NCBI GenBank assembly: GCA_947561395.2
Contig: OX387190.1
Location: 27,770,858-27,834,857, forward strand
Source: Buxus sempervirens
Taxonomy: Eukaryota; Streptophyta; Magnoliopsida; Buxales; Buxaceae
Reading direction: 5' to 3'
Length of the DNA: 64,000 nt
Within the stretch, counting starts at the first letter, position 1; every line of letters starts with the position of its first letter. This document shows positions 21,191-33,842 of the stretch, piece by piece. Under the pieces are notes generated by a model. It worked only from the letters and a program-made list of their open reading frames with translations. It did no database searches and was not told where the DNA came from. The position numbers and the translations under genes are program-made.

Positions 21191-22243
21191 TACCTAAACT
21201 CATATTCTTTTTTGTTGTTTCATTCATAAACGCTTCTAGCTAAGCTGTTGGATAAGAACCACCATTTTTGCGTCACAGGTTGCAACCCTAGTTGCATTGG
21301 ACTTTTTCCCCACCTGGAAACACATGACTTACCCTTCTCAGACCTCTTTCTTTCATGTTTTCACACCTTGTATCAACCTTCCTCTTTATTAAGGCCTTTA
21401 TTTGATTGTTCTTCCTTATTTATCCTCTTTTAGGTGCTTAATATCCCAGCCAAGATTAACAAGAGTATGGTTGAAATTCTCTCAGGCCTGTCTCTCATTG
21501 GACCTTTTAAATTTTTAACTGTTGTGTTTTTTTATAATGCTTTGTAACAAGGCCTTTTAAATAAGCATTTTGTCAAGCACTTTTCTAGATATATATTTTT
21601 TTTGGTATGGAAGCACTTTTCTAGATATATGTAAAATCCCAAATTTTAATGAAAATCTAAAACTTATTAGTTTACAAATTAATTAATGCCAAATTGGAAA
21701 ATTTTGCAGAGTTAGAGATTGAAAGGGTTCAATCGGATCCTCGGGTGAACCGGATGGACTATTTATATTTAAATAGGTATGGGGAAATTTTAGGAATGTA
21801 TTTGGTTAAAATTGTTTTAGTTTCGTGATGTGGCATGCTAGGTTTAATTAAGTAAGCAAGCTGCTGGTGTAGGGAGTTTTTGTTTTTGTATATTGAGTCT
21901 ATTGTTTTCAATCAATCATTCATTTTTTCTTTTTGATTTTTGAATATCTTTGCACCTATATGATCCACAAGGGCTTGTCACTTAATTTATATAGTTGTGA
22001 TTTAAGGACCACCTTTGAGATTTTCTTAATAATAATTTTGTTGAATGAATATTTGTTGGCCATACGAGTAGATTGATTTTTTTTCCTTTATACATAAATC
22101 TAAACAAAGCATAACTTGAAGTCAATTTTACCGCATTAGGCCTTTTGGGAGCCTAGCCCTTAGTGACACGAGCTTGAGCTCAATAATTTTTAACGAGCTT
22201 GAGCCAAAAAAATTTTAAGAGCCTGAGCCGAGCGTGAGCCTTG
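21191..22243. other. No gene recognised
   Basis: T-rich sequence. The last about 90 bp (22150-22243) carry repeated GAGCTTGAGC / GAGCCTGAGCC words, and the same style of sequence continues on the far side of the element at 36277, supporting one insertion locus. Confidence 0.5.
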
Positions 22244-24667
22244 TGTGAGACATGGAAAAATCACCTAGATGACTTCCTCATCATCACGCGGGGTTTACAA
22301 ATGTTTGGAATCGCCACCATTCAAGTTAAAGTGTGAATGGACACCAAAAGGATCATAACAAGATAAAATAGAGTTTAAAGCAACTCTAATACATGGTCAA
22401 ATCCAGAGATTGGGTAAGGGGATTAGGTTATGAGTAGGGGAAGGTGTTAGGCACCCCCGCTCATCTATATAAAATGATTGCCATATGTTGTTCATGCTTA
22501 AAAGAATGCTTGCTAATAAAACAATCAAAAAGTACTTAAAAAAAACAAACACATGTGTGATTCCTCCATATGAGTAGCCCAATAAAACCTGGACTCTCTC
22601 TATGGATATATCACCTCTAGGACTTCATGATTAAGTGAAAATCAGAGTAAAGCTTGAATAAAATCAAGCCAAAGCAAATCCGGAAAAATCCAAAAGAGAT
22701 GAAGCTATACTAGCTTGAAAACTTCAATCAACCATAAATCCTTCGATTTAAACTCCAATCAAACAAAACCAAAACCATTAGAAAGCTGGTATGAAGTAGA
22801 ACACTCAGTATAAAATTCAAATTAATCTGATTAAAAACGAGGAAGAAACACTCAAGCAAATCTGCTGTTGAAAACCAGAAAAAGTGATGAGTGACCAACT
22901 TTGAAACTCTATTCGTGGAGATTGGCTCCATATAAATCCTTGAAAACTCACATGGAATAAGTATGAGGTGTCATCTTTCGAATGAAATAGGCCTCACACG
23001 AAACTCCATCTATTTGCGACTTGTATGACCTCTCGAACATGCCTAGAGGATCATAGATTAACTCAGAATTCTGCTACAGCGCAGCTCTGAGTTAATCAAA
23101 CACATGAGACACAAATCAAAGTGAAAACTCTTGAAACCAGTTGGATTTGAAAATAGATTCACAGAGGAAAACACAGCAATTAAAATCACTTGAATCTGAG
23201 TTAAAATGAGCAAATGGTGCTCGGTCAAAGCAGCAAGTTCAGTAATCTGATTTGAACTGACCTGCCGACTTTGATCAAATGGTATAAAAAATCCACTCCA
23301 TGTAAATTGCTGAAATTTTTCAGACAAAAACTAGACATATCCACCTATCACATGTCTTTGGAATCACTCAAAAATTCATCCGTATGATGAAGTTATGAGT
23401 GCTCTAAGACAGGTTACAGGTGCTGCCCAGGTTTGGAAAATCTGAGTGAAATCAAGCCAAGACAGTGAGTGTGTGTTCTTGATTCGATTAAAATGATTTG
23501 AAATCACTAGGAGAAACTCATGGAGTCCTAAGAGTTCACTCTAAGACCATGGATCTCAGATTTGCCATATTGAGCATGGGGAATCCGAGATCCAAGCCTA
23601 TTCTTAACAAAAGCATGTGAGGTGTGTGTGTTCATGGTGGAAATCACAATTTTAGGAGAAAACAAAGATGTAATGCTTTAGAGCATAGGTCCTAGTGTCT
23701 TCACTAGATCCACAATAGCATCATTCCAGAAAACAACTACCACACAACAAGATAATCAATATGCAAGCTCTTCATCACAAGATGGTTCAAATCCTAGAAG
23801 ATCCATTCCAACATCTGTTTCCCAAGCTCTCTCTTCACGTTTTACGGCTAGAGAGGATTCTTAGGTACTTTAGGAGTGGTTTGGGTTTGCACACACACTC
23901 AATGGCCTTACACTATAGAAAGGTAGAAGATGAGAGTGCTAGACTGTAATAAAAATGAAGAATAGAAGGAAGTAAACTTACCTTAGTAGCCTTGAGACAG
24001 AAATTCGGCAGAGCTTCACTTCTTCTTCTAGAGCCTCCAAGCTTCAAATCAGCAGTCATTTGCAAGAGGAGGACCTTTCTATTGATAGGCACAGCCAAGG
24101 GTATAAAAGACCCAAGGGTAGGCCAATAAATGCTTCTAGATTACTCCAATTCAAATTAAATGTATGAATTGGGTAATTCTACAAGTTTCGGAGAGTAAAA
24201 TAGGGAGATCAGGTCTCCTAGAGAGAGGTAATGTGCGTAAATAAGGCTCAGATCTCGAGTCTTTCGCAAATGACCAAATTGATAGAAACCGCATACACAG
24301 TGCGGTTTAGAGCAAATCGCTTTTTATTTGCGGTTGCAGCACAAATCTCCCCAAACCGCACATACAGGGCGGTCACAATTCAGTTATGAGCTAATGATTG
24401 CTGCCAACGTGGCCTAACGGCCTGACAGCCACGTGGCAGCCCACTTGCGCGCACGCAAGAAGCATGAACCAAAACCGAACTACGTGTGTGGTCGCAACTG
24501 CATACACAGTGCGGTCGAAACAAAATGGCCAAAAACCGCATACACAGTGCGGTCAGCACCTTTTTTTGAAGATTTTTGAGTTTTTGACAACCGTCAGAGC
24601 TCAAATAAATCATTTAAAAATTCTTTTATTGCCCTCTCATATTGTAATGCAATTTGGGGTGTCTACA
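22244..24667 (-). mobile_element. LTR A2
   Basis: Minus orientation: begins (right edge) TGTAGACACCCC at 24667, ends CATGTCTCACA at 22244. It carries an AACCGC-type palindrome array (24287-24556) and a decayed TATA box (TATCAATAG, near 24080). Flanked on both sides by CCTTG (22239-22243, 24668-24672). Confidence 0.9.
24287..24556 (-). repeat. AACCGC/GCGGTT palindrome array in A2
   Basis: Palindromes such as AACCGC-N9-GCGGTT at 24287-24307, and further units around 24318-24340, 24354-24374, 24474-24515 and 24535-24553, several with one-arm substitutions. Confidence 0.75.
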
Positions 24668-25049
24668 CCTTGCAACCCTCTTCACTGGAATTGGAACCAA
24701 TTAACAGCGGAGAGCAAGAAGACTCACAAATTGCACTTTCCGAGATAGTGTCAAATTAGTCATGACTTGCAAGGATTTCAAAAGGGTGATTTTCTTTTTG
24801 GAAAAGAATTTGTTTAGAGGATTTGCTGAAAAGTACATAACTTTAAGGGGCAGATCCTCTTCTTGCGTCTCACAGAGCACTTGTGGCTATGAAGTGAGAC
24901 TCGAGCAAATTTTTGAAACAAAAGTTGGTAAAGTGGCAATCCTTACAATCCACAACTAATTTAAACACAAATCTCTTGACAGAGCTGGGAAAAATCTTTT
25001 GAAAATTCATTTTTTGGTGCTGACTGCACATAGACTGCGGTTTTGCTTC

Positions 25050-25117
25050 AACCGCATTTGTTTTGCGGTTGACACAGAACCGCACTGATTGTGCGGTTTT
25101 CTAGGGCTTATTTAAAA
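25050..25117 (+). promoter_or_regulatory. Palindrome pair and TATA-like box before the PMD gene
   Basis: Two perfect-arm 21-bp palindromes (AACCGC-N9-GCGGTT) at 25050-25070 and 25078-25098 stand directly before TTATTTAAAA (25108-25117) and a C/T-rich leader. The arrangement copies that of the LTR promoters but in the direction of the antisense PMD gene. Confidence 0.6.
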
Positions 25118-26835
25118 CGCGATCGAGACCACACCATCTTCACTTCGCTTTTTTTTGCCCCCGACCTCTGCACTTGCCAATCTCTCCTCCGACCGCAACC
25201 TACCTCCGGTCCTCTTCTCTTCTTCTCCGACGACATCACCCCCTCCAGCGACTCCGTTCCTCCAGTGACTTCTGATATTCTCCGACATTTCCCAACGCTT
25301 GCCCTCACTTGACACCGGCTCTAACCATCTTCCATTTCAGCCGGCCTTCAATTGTCGTCTTGATTGTGCGGTTCAGTGCAACAGGGAGATCTCAAACAAT
25401 GATCAAACGCACCCCCCCCCCCCTCTTGATTGGGAGACTTCATTTTTCTTGTAAGACGAAACTATATTTCGGCTGATACAGGTAGGCCCATAATCCTAAT
25501 TTCTCTTGCTAGCAATCATTCTAGGAATTATTGTACTGAGTTCCCGAATGAGTGAATGCCACTTCTTTGTTCCTGAATGAATGAAATTGTTGTTTTGTTT
25601 CTGATGGGATAATCCCCCAATTTCTGCATATGCTCATTGCCTGTGTTAATTCGACTTTTTCCTTTGTCATTGGCAATCTGTAAACCTTTTGAACTTGAAT
25701 ACTAATAACCTCCAGATTTGTGTATATGTGAATGAAGGTATAAATCTGATTTTTTTCTTGTCGATACTTCATCTGGTAATGTGTATGGATTCTGTGACTG
25801 GGTGACTCCAGAAATGCATAAATTTTGATGCCTTGTTCAAAGCCTTGACATGGGAATACTTGGTGCTATGAACTCACTTTGACCTGCTTTCTGCTTTTTG
25901 TTATGCATGCAACCCCTGATTTATGATTAAGTTTTTCTCTGTCTTGCTCTGGAATGTTTGGGTGCTTTGGTCCATGTTTTATCCATTAATCATGCTTCAT
26001 CTAGGCGTTCTATTAGCCACTTGGGATGACCAAAGCTCCGAAATGAGGTTTTTCATTGACTGTCAGTTTAGCATGCCCCACTGAGCACCACAAATTCCTC
26101 ACATTTGCATGGGTTTGAGTTGTTGTTTATAACTTCATGTCCACTTGATCACTCTTTGATTGTCTTTTTACTGCCTTTCCTCTGTAAACCAGAAAATAGA
26201 ACAAATTTAGTAGTTTAGGGACTTTAGGCAATTTGTAAACACATCAGAGTTCTGAGATTCTAGAAACAAACCAAGGACTCTAAAGCATTTTTTCTTTTCT
26301 CTTTTTTTTCTTTTTTCTTTTTTCTTTTGTTTTTTTTGATCGTATAAGAAGGATATATAGGAAATTTATTTCCTGTATATAATTCGTATATATAACAGAA
26401 ATAGCTAGATAAAAAATTAACAATAAAGACTCCTAAAAATTTTGGAGAACAAAAGAGTTAAATCCTGGTTCGGTCGGGCACTTTTGAAGTGTTTCCTCCG
26501 ATCTCCATTCTTGTCTTCCTGCAATTTGAACAAATTGATTAAATGCAGAACAAAACATTAAAGAAAACCTATGACTTTAAATGCAAAGAAAGCCTAAAAA
26601 ATCTATGACTTTAGATGTAAAAAATATAATGAATTTCCCCCTGAAATTTGATCTTGTAGATGGCCCGCACTCACCGTGCTTCTAGGGATCCTGTTGATGA
26701 GCCTTCTTCCTCAAGGGTTCAAAGGGATCCGGCTGACGTAGCCTCTTCCTCTAGAGTCGAGCAAGATCCTGATCCCTGTAGACACCCAAAATTGCACTGT
26801 AATTGACCAAAAGCATAAAAAATAGTTTTTCTTTT

Positions 26836-26957
26836 GTAACCAAAATCAAAGTTCGGGTAAAAGTTCTTCTCTTGGTATCCGAAAATAGATTTCGGATACA
26901 CTTTTGTTTATTTGTATCCGAAATATTATTTCGGATACAAAGGTTTTTGTTTGTATC
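26836..26957 (+). repeat. 39-bp-period palindrome array in B1
   Basis: Units start at 26836 (degenerate), 26875, 26914 and 26953, each 39 bp apart. Arms of the two middle units are GTATCCGAAA/TTTCGGATAC-like. The fourth unit, GTATCCGAC/GTCGGATAC, is cut by LTR B2 after its first five bases and finishes at 31201-31220. Confidence 0.88.
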
Positions 26958-27031
26958 TGTAAACACCCCAAATTACACTGCATAAGAGAATGAATAATTG
27001 GCCGAAATCATAGAAAGGAAGTCTTTCTTTT

Positions 27032-27173
27032 GTATCTGAAATCAAATTTCGGATAAAGGTTAATCTCTTTGTATCCGAAATCTATTTTCAAATACACATT
27101 TGTCTATTTGTATCCGAAATATAATTTCAGATACAAAGAGACTTGTTTGTATCCGACCTGTTTTGTTAGATAC
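27032..27173 (+). repeat. 39-bp-period palindrome array in B2
   Basis: Units start at 27032, 27071, 27110 and 27149, exactly 39 bp apart. Arms are mostly GTATCCGAAA and TTTCNGATAC; the last is GTATCCGAC / GTTAGATAC. Several arms carry single mutations, so the array is older or under weaker constraint than C1. Confidence 0.88.
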
Positions 27174-27758
27174 TAATGTTTTGCTCCAAATTAGAAATCT
27201 CGCGAGTTTTCACTTGTTTTTACTGTTTAAGAAGTGAGGATTCCCACATTTAGCCTTCGGAATTAACCCTATACTCCCAAGTCCATACTTTAGGGTTAAG
27301 TTGGAGGGTTCTAGACACATGTTTGTGTCTACCATTAGGGCTGCATTCCTTTAAGTTTGCCCTAATCCTTGCCTATAAATAGAGGGCCTCCCCTCAAGCA
27401 AATGGTCAGAAAGTGGAGATTGAAGAGCTCCAAGTGAAGAAGGGAACCCCTGCCTCTCTAGTTTTAGAACTCTCGGTAAGCCTTGAACTCTTTTCTTTTC
27501 TAGTTTTAATTTCTAGGATTATTCTGTCTTCTACTTTCTTCTGTAGAATAAGGCTTATGTGTGTGTTTGTTACCCAAACCTACTTCCAAGTACCTCAAGA
27601 CTATTCTCTAGCCGTAAAACGTGAAGAGAGAGCTAGGGGAAAGGGAGACAAGTGGATCCGTAGGGCAGACACCCATATGTGATAATCTTAGAAATGTATA
27701 GTTTTAATGTTTGGTTTAGGTTGTGTGATGATTTATTGATGAAATATGGAGGAATACC

Positions 27759-30166
27759 TGTAGACACCCCAAATTGCACCTCAATATAAGAGAATACCTA
27801 AGAAGAGCTTCAAAAGTCTTATTTGAGCCTTGACATATGTCAAACACTCAAGAACTCTCAAAATTGGTGCCAACCGTACTGAGTATACGGTTTTTATAAT
27901 TTTGATCTCAACTGCTCTGTATGTGCGGTTGCAACCGCACACACAGCACGGTTCAAGTCCATGCTTGTTGCGCTGGCGGCCATGTGGCTTCGCGAAGCTT
28001 CGGCCGTTGAGCCGCGTGGACAGCAATCAATTAAAGCATAACTGAATTGAACCGCCCTGTATATGCGGTTTGGTTAAATTTGTATATGAACCGCACTTTA
28101 AGTAACGGTTGTGTAGAAACCGCACTGAGTATACGGTTTTGGCTGTTTCGGGGATTTGCGAAATGGCTCGATCTCTGAGCCTTATTTACGCATATTACCT
28201 CTCTCTTGGGGACTTGAACTCCCTATTTCACCCTCCTAAACTTGCTGAATTACTCCAATTCAAGCCTTGGAGGAGAATTGGAATAATCTAGAAGGCCTTT
28301 TTGGCCTACTCTTGGGACTCTTCTACCCTTGACTTGGCCTATAAATAGAGGGGTCCTCCTCTTGCAAATGGCTGACAATCTGAAGCTTAGAAGCTCTGCA
28401 AGAAGAAGGAGAACCTCTGCTGGATTGTCTACTCAACTGTTCAAGCTACTAAGGTAAAGCCCATTTGAGTTATTACTTCCTTTTTATGTTCTAGCAATCT
28501 CTCATCTTCTACCTTTCTGTAGTGTAAGGCCTTGGTGTTGTTTGTAGCCCCAAACCCCTTCTAAAGTACCTGGGAATCCTCTCTAGCCATAAAACGTGAA
28601 GAGAGAGCCTGGGGAAAAGGAAGGTGGAATGGATCCTCTAGGTTTAGAACCCTCAAATGATGAAAAGCATGTTATATGGTTATTTTGAACCCTTGAATGC
28701 TTCTCTGATTTATTTTACATTTGGAGAAGATGTGAATCCATGCTCTCAATAGCCATGGATTCCAACTTTCTCGTAGAAATGTGATTTTCCACATCTTCAC
28801 ACCCACTTGTCACTGTTTTTGCAAAGATAGGCTAGATCTTGGATTTCCATGTTCAATACGGAAAATCTGAGATCATCGGCCTTAAAAAGAGTTTTAGAAC
28901 TTCATGAGAAAGTATTTTGTGGATTTTTGAGGTTTTGGTCGAATCCACATGCACACATGCACTGGTTTCCATGTTTCCTCTTCAAAAACTTCAAAACAGG
29001 GCAGATCTGTGGCCTGTCGTGGAATGCTTATAACTTCATCCTCCGGATGAATTTTTGAGTGATTCCAAAGACATGTGATAGATGGATGTATCTACTTAAT
29101 ATCTGGAAATTTTCGTCCACTTCCATGTAGCCAATTTTTGACACCATCACTTCAAAGTTTGTGACAGTTCAACTCAGATTGCTGAACTTGCCACTTCGAT
29201 GGTGCACTATTTGCTCAGTTTTAATCCGTTTCATGTGATTCTAGTTTCCGAGTTTTCTTTGAGAAGTCTATTTTCATTTCCAACTGGTTTCAGCAGATTT
29301 CAATCTGTTTTGTGCCTTGGATGTTCAATTGACTCAGAGGTGCTCGCTGGCATAGTCCAGAGCTCATCTGTGGTCTTTTAGGCCTATTCAAGAGAGCACA
29401 CAAGTCACATCCGGATAGAGATTGGTGTGTGATTTTTTTCTTTGGAAAGATGACATTACATACTTCCTCCATACCAATTTTCATGGATTTTTATTGAGCC
29501 AAACTCCACGAATAGAGCTTTGAAAATGCCTACTTAACGCTTTTTCTGAGTTATAACAGTAGATTTCATATATGGATTTCTCTTTCATTTTGAATCAGAT
29601 TGAGTTGAAATTTTTACTGTATACTCTACTATATACCAGTTTTCAAATGGCTTTAGTTTCATTTGATTTGTATTTAAATTGAATGAGTTATGGTTTATCA
29701 AAGCTTTCAAGCTCTTTTGACCTAATTTCTCCAGATTGGCCTTAGCTTGATTTTCTTCATTTTTACTTTGATTTCACTTCACTCATGAAGTTTTAGAAGT
29801 GGTGAATCCACAAAGAGAGCCTAAGTTCATTGGGCTTCTCATGTGGAATGGTCACACACATTGTGCTTGTTAAGCACCTCTTAGTTCATTTTACTAACAA
29901 ATGATTTAAAGCATAAGCAAGCATGTGGTAACCGTCTTAGACGGATGACTGTGGGTGCCTAACACCTTCCCCCGCTCATAAAAAAATTCCCCGTACCCAA
30001 TCTCTGGATTTTCCTTGTATTAGAGCTACTTTGGCTCTATTTGACATCTATGAACCTTTTGGTGTCCATTCACACCTTAAAATGGATGGTGGCGACTCTT
30101 AACATTTTACCGATCCCCGCGTGACGATATCGGAAGTCATCCAAGATGACAAATCCATGTCTCACA
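27759..30166 (+). mobile_element. Solo LTR A3 (innermost)
   Basis: TGTAGACACCCC to CATGTCTCACA, perfect duplication ATACC (27754-27758, 30167-30171). 2408 bp, nearly collinear with A1 including six AACCGC-type palindromes (27872-28138), TATAAATAG at 28340 and CTAGCCATAAAACGTG at 28582. It sits inside B2, which sits inside B1. Confidence 0.94.
27872..28138 (+). repeat. AACCGC/GCGGTT palindrome array in A3
   Basis: The same six-unit layout as A1, with a first unit AACCGTACT..ATACGGTT now perfect on both arms, where A1 has one arm changed. Confidence 0.8.
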
Positions 30167-30384
30167 ATACCATAGATCTATGCTATTCATAGCATTAAAT
30201 CTCATTTTTCTCATATATTTTGATTTTTCACATTGTTTTCTCCCTTTTTATGTTTTTTGATGTTTTTAGTCATTTGGGCTAAGATCTTCGATCTTCCATT
30301 GTCCATATGGTAGATCTAGGATTAGAAGCCTTCTAGTAATCTCTAGGATTTCATGTGGTGGTTTTTGAGTCATTTTTGGTTTTT

Positions 30385-30710
30385 GAAAGAAGACCCTACA
30401 ATCTAAGCTCTCCCCTTCTGATGTTTTTCATCAACGTGGGTGTATTTGGTTTAGATTTTTTTATTTAATGAGAAATATGAGCTAGATCTATGTCCTGGAT
30501 TGTTCATATTCAATTCTGCAATATTTTGTAAAAATAATATTTTTTGTTTTTTGAGAGAAGACCCTACGGTCTAAGCTCTCCCCTTTTGATGTTTTTCATT
30601 AACGTGGGTGTATTTAGTTTAGATTTTTTTATTTAATGAAAGTATGGGTTAGATCTATGCCCTGGATTGCTCAGATTCAGTTCTACAATATTTTGTAAAA
30701 ATAATATATT
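30385..30710 (+). repeat. Tandem duplication in B2
   Basis: A unit of about 170 bp containing AGAAGACCCTACNNTCTAAG, TTTTGATGTTTTTCAT and AACGTGGGTGTATTT occurs twice in tandem, starting near 30387 and 30556. Confidence 0.65.
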
Positions 30711-31753
30711 TTTATATTTTTTCCTAGATTTCAAGGATTTAATTTAAAGCCATATTTTCGGAGTTTTTATTTTGGATTTGTTTTCTTTTGATTTCAGTCA
30801 ATCATTAAGTCCAAGAAATGGTTTTTGTTTTCATAAAGAAGGATCCAGAATTAATTGGATCATTCACATGGAAATAAGCTATACATTCTTTTTTTCCTTT
30901 TGTTTTGATTTTTATTAGCAAGCATTTTTTATAGCATGAACAACACTTGGCAACCGCCCTGTGTGGATGAATAGGGGTGCCTAATACCTTCCCCTGTTCA
31001 TAATCTAATCCCCTTACCATATCTGGATTTTTATTTTAAAGTAGAGTTATTTTTACTCTAGTTTTGCCTTTTTTGCTTTATTTGATGATTTTGGTATCCA
31101 TTCACACCTTAAAATTGAATGGTGGCAACTCCTCCCTTCTATGAATCCCATGTGATGATAGGAAAGTCACTAGATTGATTTTTCCATGTCTCATAGTATC
31201 CGACCTGAGTTGTCGGATACTAATGTTTGTTGCAAATTGGAAAATCCCTAGAGTTTTCACTTATTTACTATTATACCTCTGTCTGAGAAGTGGGAATTCC
31301 AGAATTTAGCCTTAGGGTTAAGTTGGAGGATTCTAGACACATTTTTGTGTCTACCATTAGGGCTCCCTTAGCCCTAGCTCTTGCTTATAAATAGGGGGCC
31401 TCTTCTCAAGCAAAGGGCTGAGAATTGAAAGTTAGGAAAGCTCCAAGAGAAAAAGGGAACCCCTGCCTCTTTGCTTGCTCAAATCCAGGTAAGCTTTCTT
31501 CCTCTTTTATTTTTCTGTTTTTAAATTCTAGGGTTAGTTTGATCTTCTTCCTATCTGTAGAATACAGCCTACTTTGTGTTTGTACCCAAACCTGTCTTTA
31601 AGTACCTCAAGACTACTCTCTAGCCGTAAAACGTGGGAGAGAGCTAGGGGAAAGGGGAACAGGTGGATCCGTAGGATAGACCCCTATGTATTGTAATCAT
31701 CTCTTTTTCTTATTGTAATGCTTTGTTTATGATATGTGACTGTTTATTTCTGT

Positions 31754-32600
31754 AATATGGAGGAATACCATGATCTATGTTGTTCATAGCATTAGATCCC
31801 ATTTTCCTCCTAAAAGCATTGTTTTTATTGTTTCTATTTTATTTTCTTTCTTTTGGTTATTAGGCAAGGGTCTTGGATCTATCATGGTCAATATGGTAGA
31901 TCTGAGATCAGAAGCCTTAAAGTCACCTGGTTTCCTGAGGTAATTCACACATGGAGGAATACCATGAATCTATGCTGTTCATAGCATTAGATCCCATTTT
32001 CCTCCTAAAGCTTTGTTTTTATTGTTTTTATTGTTTTTATTTTATTTTCTTTCTTTTGGTTATTAGGCTAGGATTTTGGGTCTATCATGATCAATATGGT
32101 AAATCTGAAATCAAAAGCTTTAAAGTAACCTCGAGGGTCTCCTGCAGTGGTTTTTCAAGTTGTTTTGATCTTTGAGAGATGATCCTATGATCTAAACTCT
32201 CTTTTGATGTTTTCATTATTAGGCAAGGATCTTGGATCTATCATAGTCAATATTGTAGATCTGAAATCAAAAGCCTTAAAGTAACCTCCAAGGTTTTACA
32301 AGGTGTTTTTTTGTGTTATTTTAATTTTTGAGAGAAGATCCTACGGTCTAAACTCTCCCTTTTGATGTTTTTCAAGTGAACCTATTTTAGATCTCTCAAC
32401 CAATGGGGATCTGTACCAGATCTGTACCCTAGAAATGTTTGGATTGGTTCTTCAATATTAGGAGATTATTTTTGAGTTATTTTAATTTTTGAGAGAAGAT
32501 CCTATGGTCTAAACTCTCCCTTTTGATGTTTTTTTTATCAACATGGGTATATTCGGTTTAGATCTCTCAATTAATGAGAGATTTGGACCAGATCTGTACC
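31754..32600 (+). repeat. Tandem duplications in B1
   Basis: A roughly 200-bp unit starting GGAATACCATGATCTATG occurs at about 31757 and 31958. It overlaps a second series of units containing GAGAGAAGATCCTA and TCTAAACTCTCCCTTTTGAT near 32170, 32330 and 32488. The unit is homologous to the B2 duplication. Confidence 0.65.
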
Positions 32601-33842
32601 CTAGATTGGTCCGGTTTAATTCCTCAATATTTTGATTTTAAATGTTTATTTCAAGGATTCAACTTAAATCTAGCCTTTTTGGTGTTTTACTTTAGGTTTG
32701 CTTTCTTTGATTTTTATCTTCTTCTTTTTTTTTACTTAATCATGAAACCCTCAAGATGGTACATTCATATGAAGGGTCCAGAATTAATTGGGTCATTCAT
32801 ATAGAAAAGACCATACATTTTTCTTGTTATTTTTCCTACTTTTAATTTGGTTTTTCTTAGCAAGCATTTTTTTTAACATGAACAATACTTGGCAACCACC
32901 TTGTGTGGATGAATAGGGGTGCCTAACACCTTCCCCTATTCATAACCTAATCTTCTTACCCATCTCTGGTTTGTTTTTTTTTTTTTTTTTTTAAAGTAGA
33001 GTTATTTTTACTCTAATTTTCTTCTTTGTATTTTATTTAATTATTTTTGGTGTCCATTCACACCTAAATTGAATGGTGGCGACTTCATGATTTTTATTGA
33101 GCCCGTGTGATGATTTAGGGAATCATTGAATTGACTTTCCATGTCTCACATCTTCTCCCAGTAGCCTGGCAGCTTCCGAGTCTGGAGCTTCTGAGGGTTC
33201 GCAAGAGGCGACCCCAAAGGTACTCTCTTATCCCTTTAAGAATAAACCCTTTTCTTTACAACCCTCAACCTAACCCCTTTCTGTTTGCACTTCTAGCCCA
33301 TAGCTGAGGTCCATGGCCGTGGCGGAGCTCGACGCAGGGGTAAAGGCAGATCAAAGCCCCAAGAGCATCGAGTTACCATTCCTCCCGAGATTGCAGATCA
33401 GATCCGAGATGCTCCGCTTCTTCATGATCTGAGGACCCATCCCTCAACCTGCGTTATAGCAGATATTGGTTTAGCCCATCCATCTTCTCATTATTGAGGG
33501 ATCTGGGCTCTCTTTTTTGAGACTATGGCGGACTACTCTATTGCGTTGCACCGAGAGATGGGCCGTTTTGGGTTCGGCCACTTTATTACTATTACTGGCG
33601 TTCACCTGGACTGACCACTGATTGCTGTGATGATGGAGTGATTCTTTCCAAAGACAATGAGCTTCCACTTGCCAGATGTAGAGATTAAGATCTGTCCCTC
33701 GGATTTTGCACTTATCACCGGGATCAGGATGACTGGAGATGTCATCCCTAAGTTGACTAGGCCCTCGGATCTTGAGATTGCCCAGCTCCTGGGATATGCA
33801 AAGATGCCTGTAGAGCCGCAGACCACTCGCCGCAAACCCAAT

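Larger units (their letters stand above)
26958..31195 (+). mobile_element. Solo LTR B2 inside the B1 array (holds A3)
   Basis: Starts TGTAAACACCCC at 26958, ends CATGTCTCATA at 31195, perfect duplication GTATC (26953-26957, 31196-31200). Net length about 1.8 kb. It contains its own palindrome array (27032-27173), TATAAATAG at 27374, CTAGCCGTAAAACGTG at 27608 and the GTGCCTAATACC block at 30976. The terminal CACA is mutated to CATA. Confidence 0.92.
26777..33150 (+). mobile_element. LTR B1 in the PMD exon (holds B2 and A3)
   Basis: Starts TGTAGACACCC at 26777 and ends CATGTCTCACA at 33150; PMD coding resumes in frame after it. Net length about 2.1 kb. It has a palindrome array at 26836-26957 (continuing at 31196), TATAAATAG at 31386, CTAGCCGTAAAACGTG at 31621 and GGGGTGCCTAACACC at 32917. 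Flanks ATCCC and TCTTC do not match, so the target duplication is lost or the LTR is a recombinant. Confidence 0.85.
26660..33842 (+). pseudogene. Plant mobile domain (PMD)-like gene, interrupted by nested LTRs
   Basis: Reads from ATG at 26660 directly after a TTGTAG acceptor: MARTHRASRDPVDEPSSSR, repeated RDPADVASSSR, up to 26776. It resumes at 33151 (SSPSSLAASESGASEGSQ) to 33219, then a 77-bp GT-AG intron, then 33297-33842: a basic patch RGGARRRGKGRSK, a linker PPEIADQIRDAPLLHDLR and the PMD-type core SFHLPDVEIKICPSDFALI, TGIRMTGDV, LEIAQLLGYA. PMD domains occur in MAIN/MAIL host proteins and in transposons; this context suggests the transposon kind. Three TGA stops (in HY-stop-GIWAL, LD-stop-PLIAV, ME-stop-FFP) and the nested LTRs break it, and the end of the domain runs into LTR A4. 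Not functional. PMD assignment is by motif memory. Confidence 0.7.
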
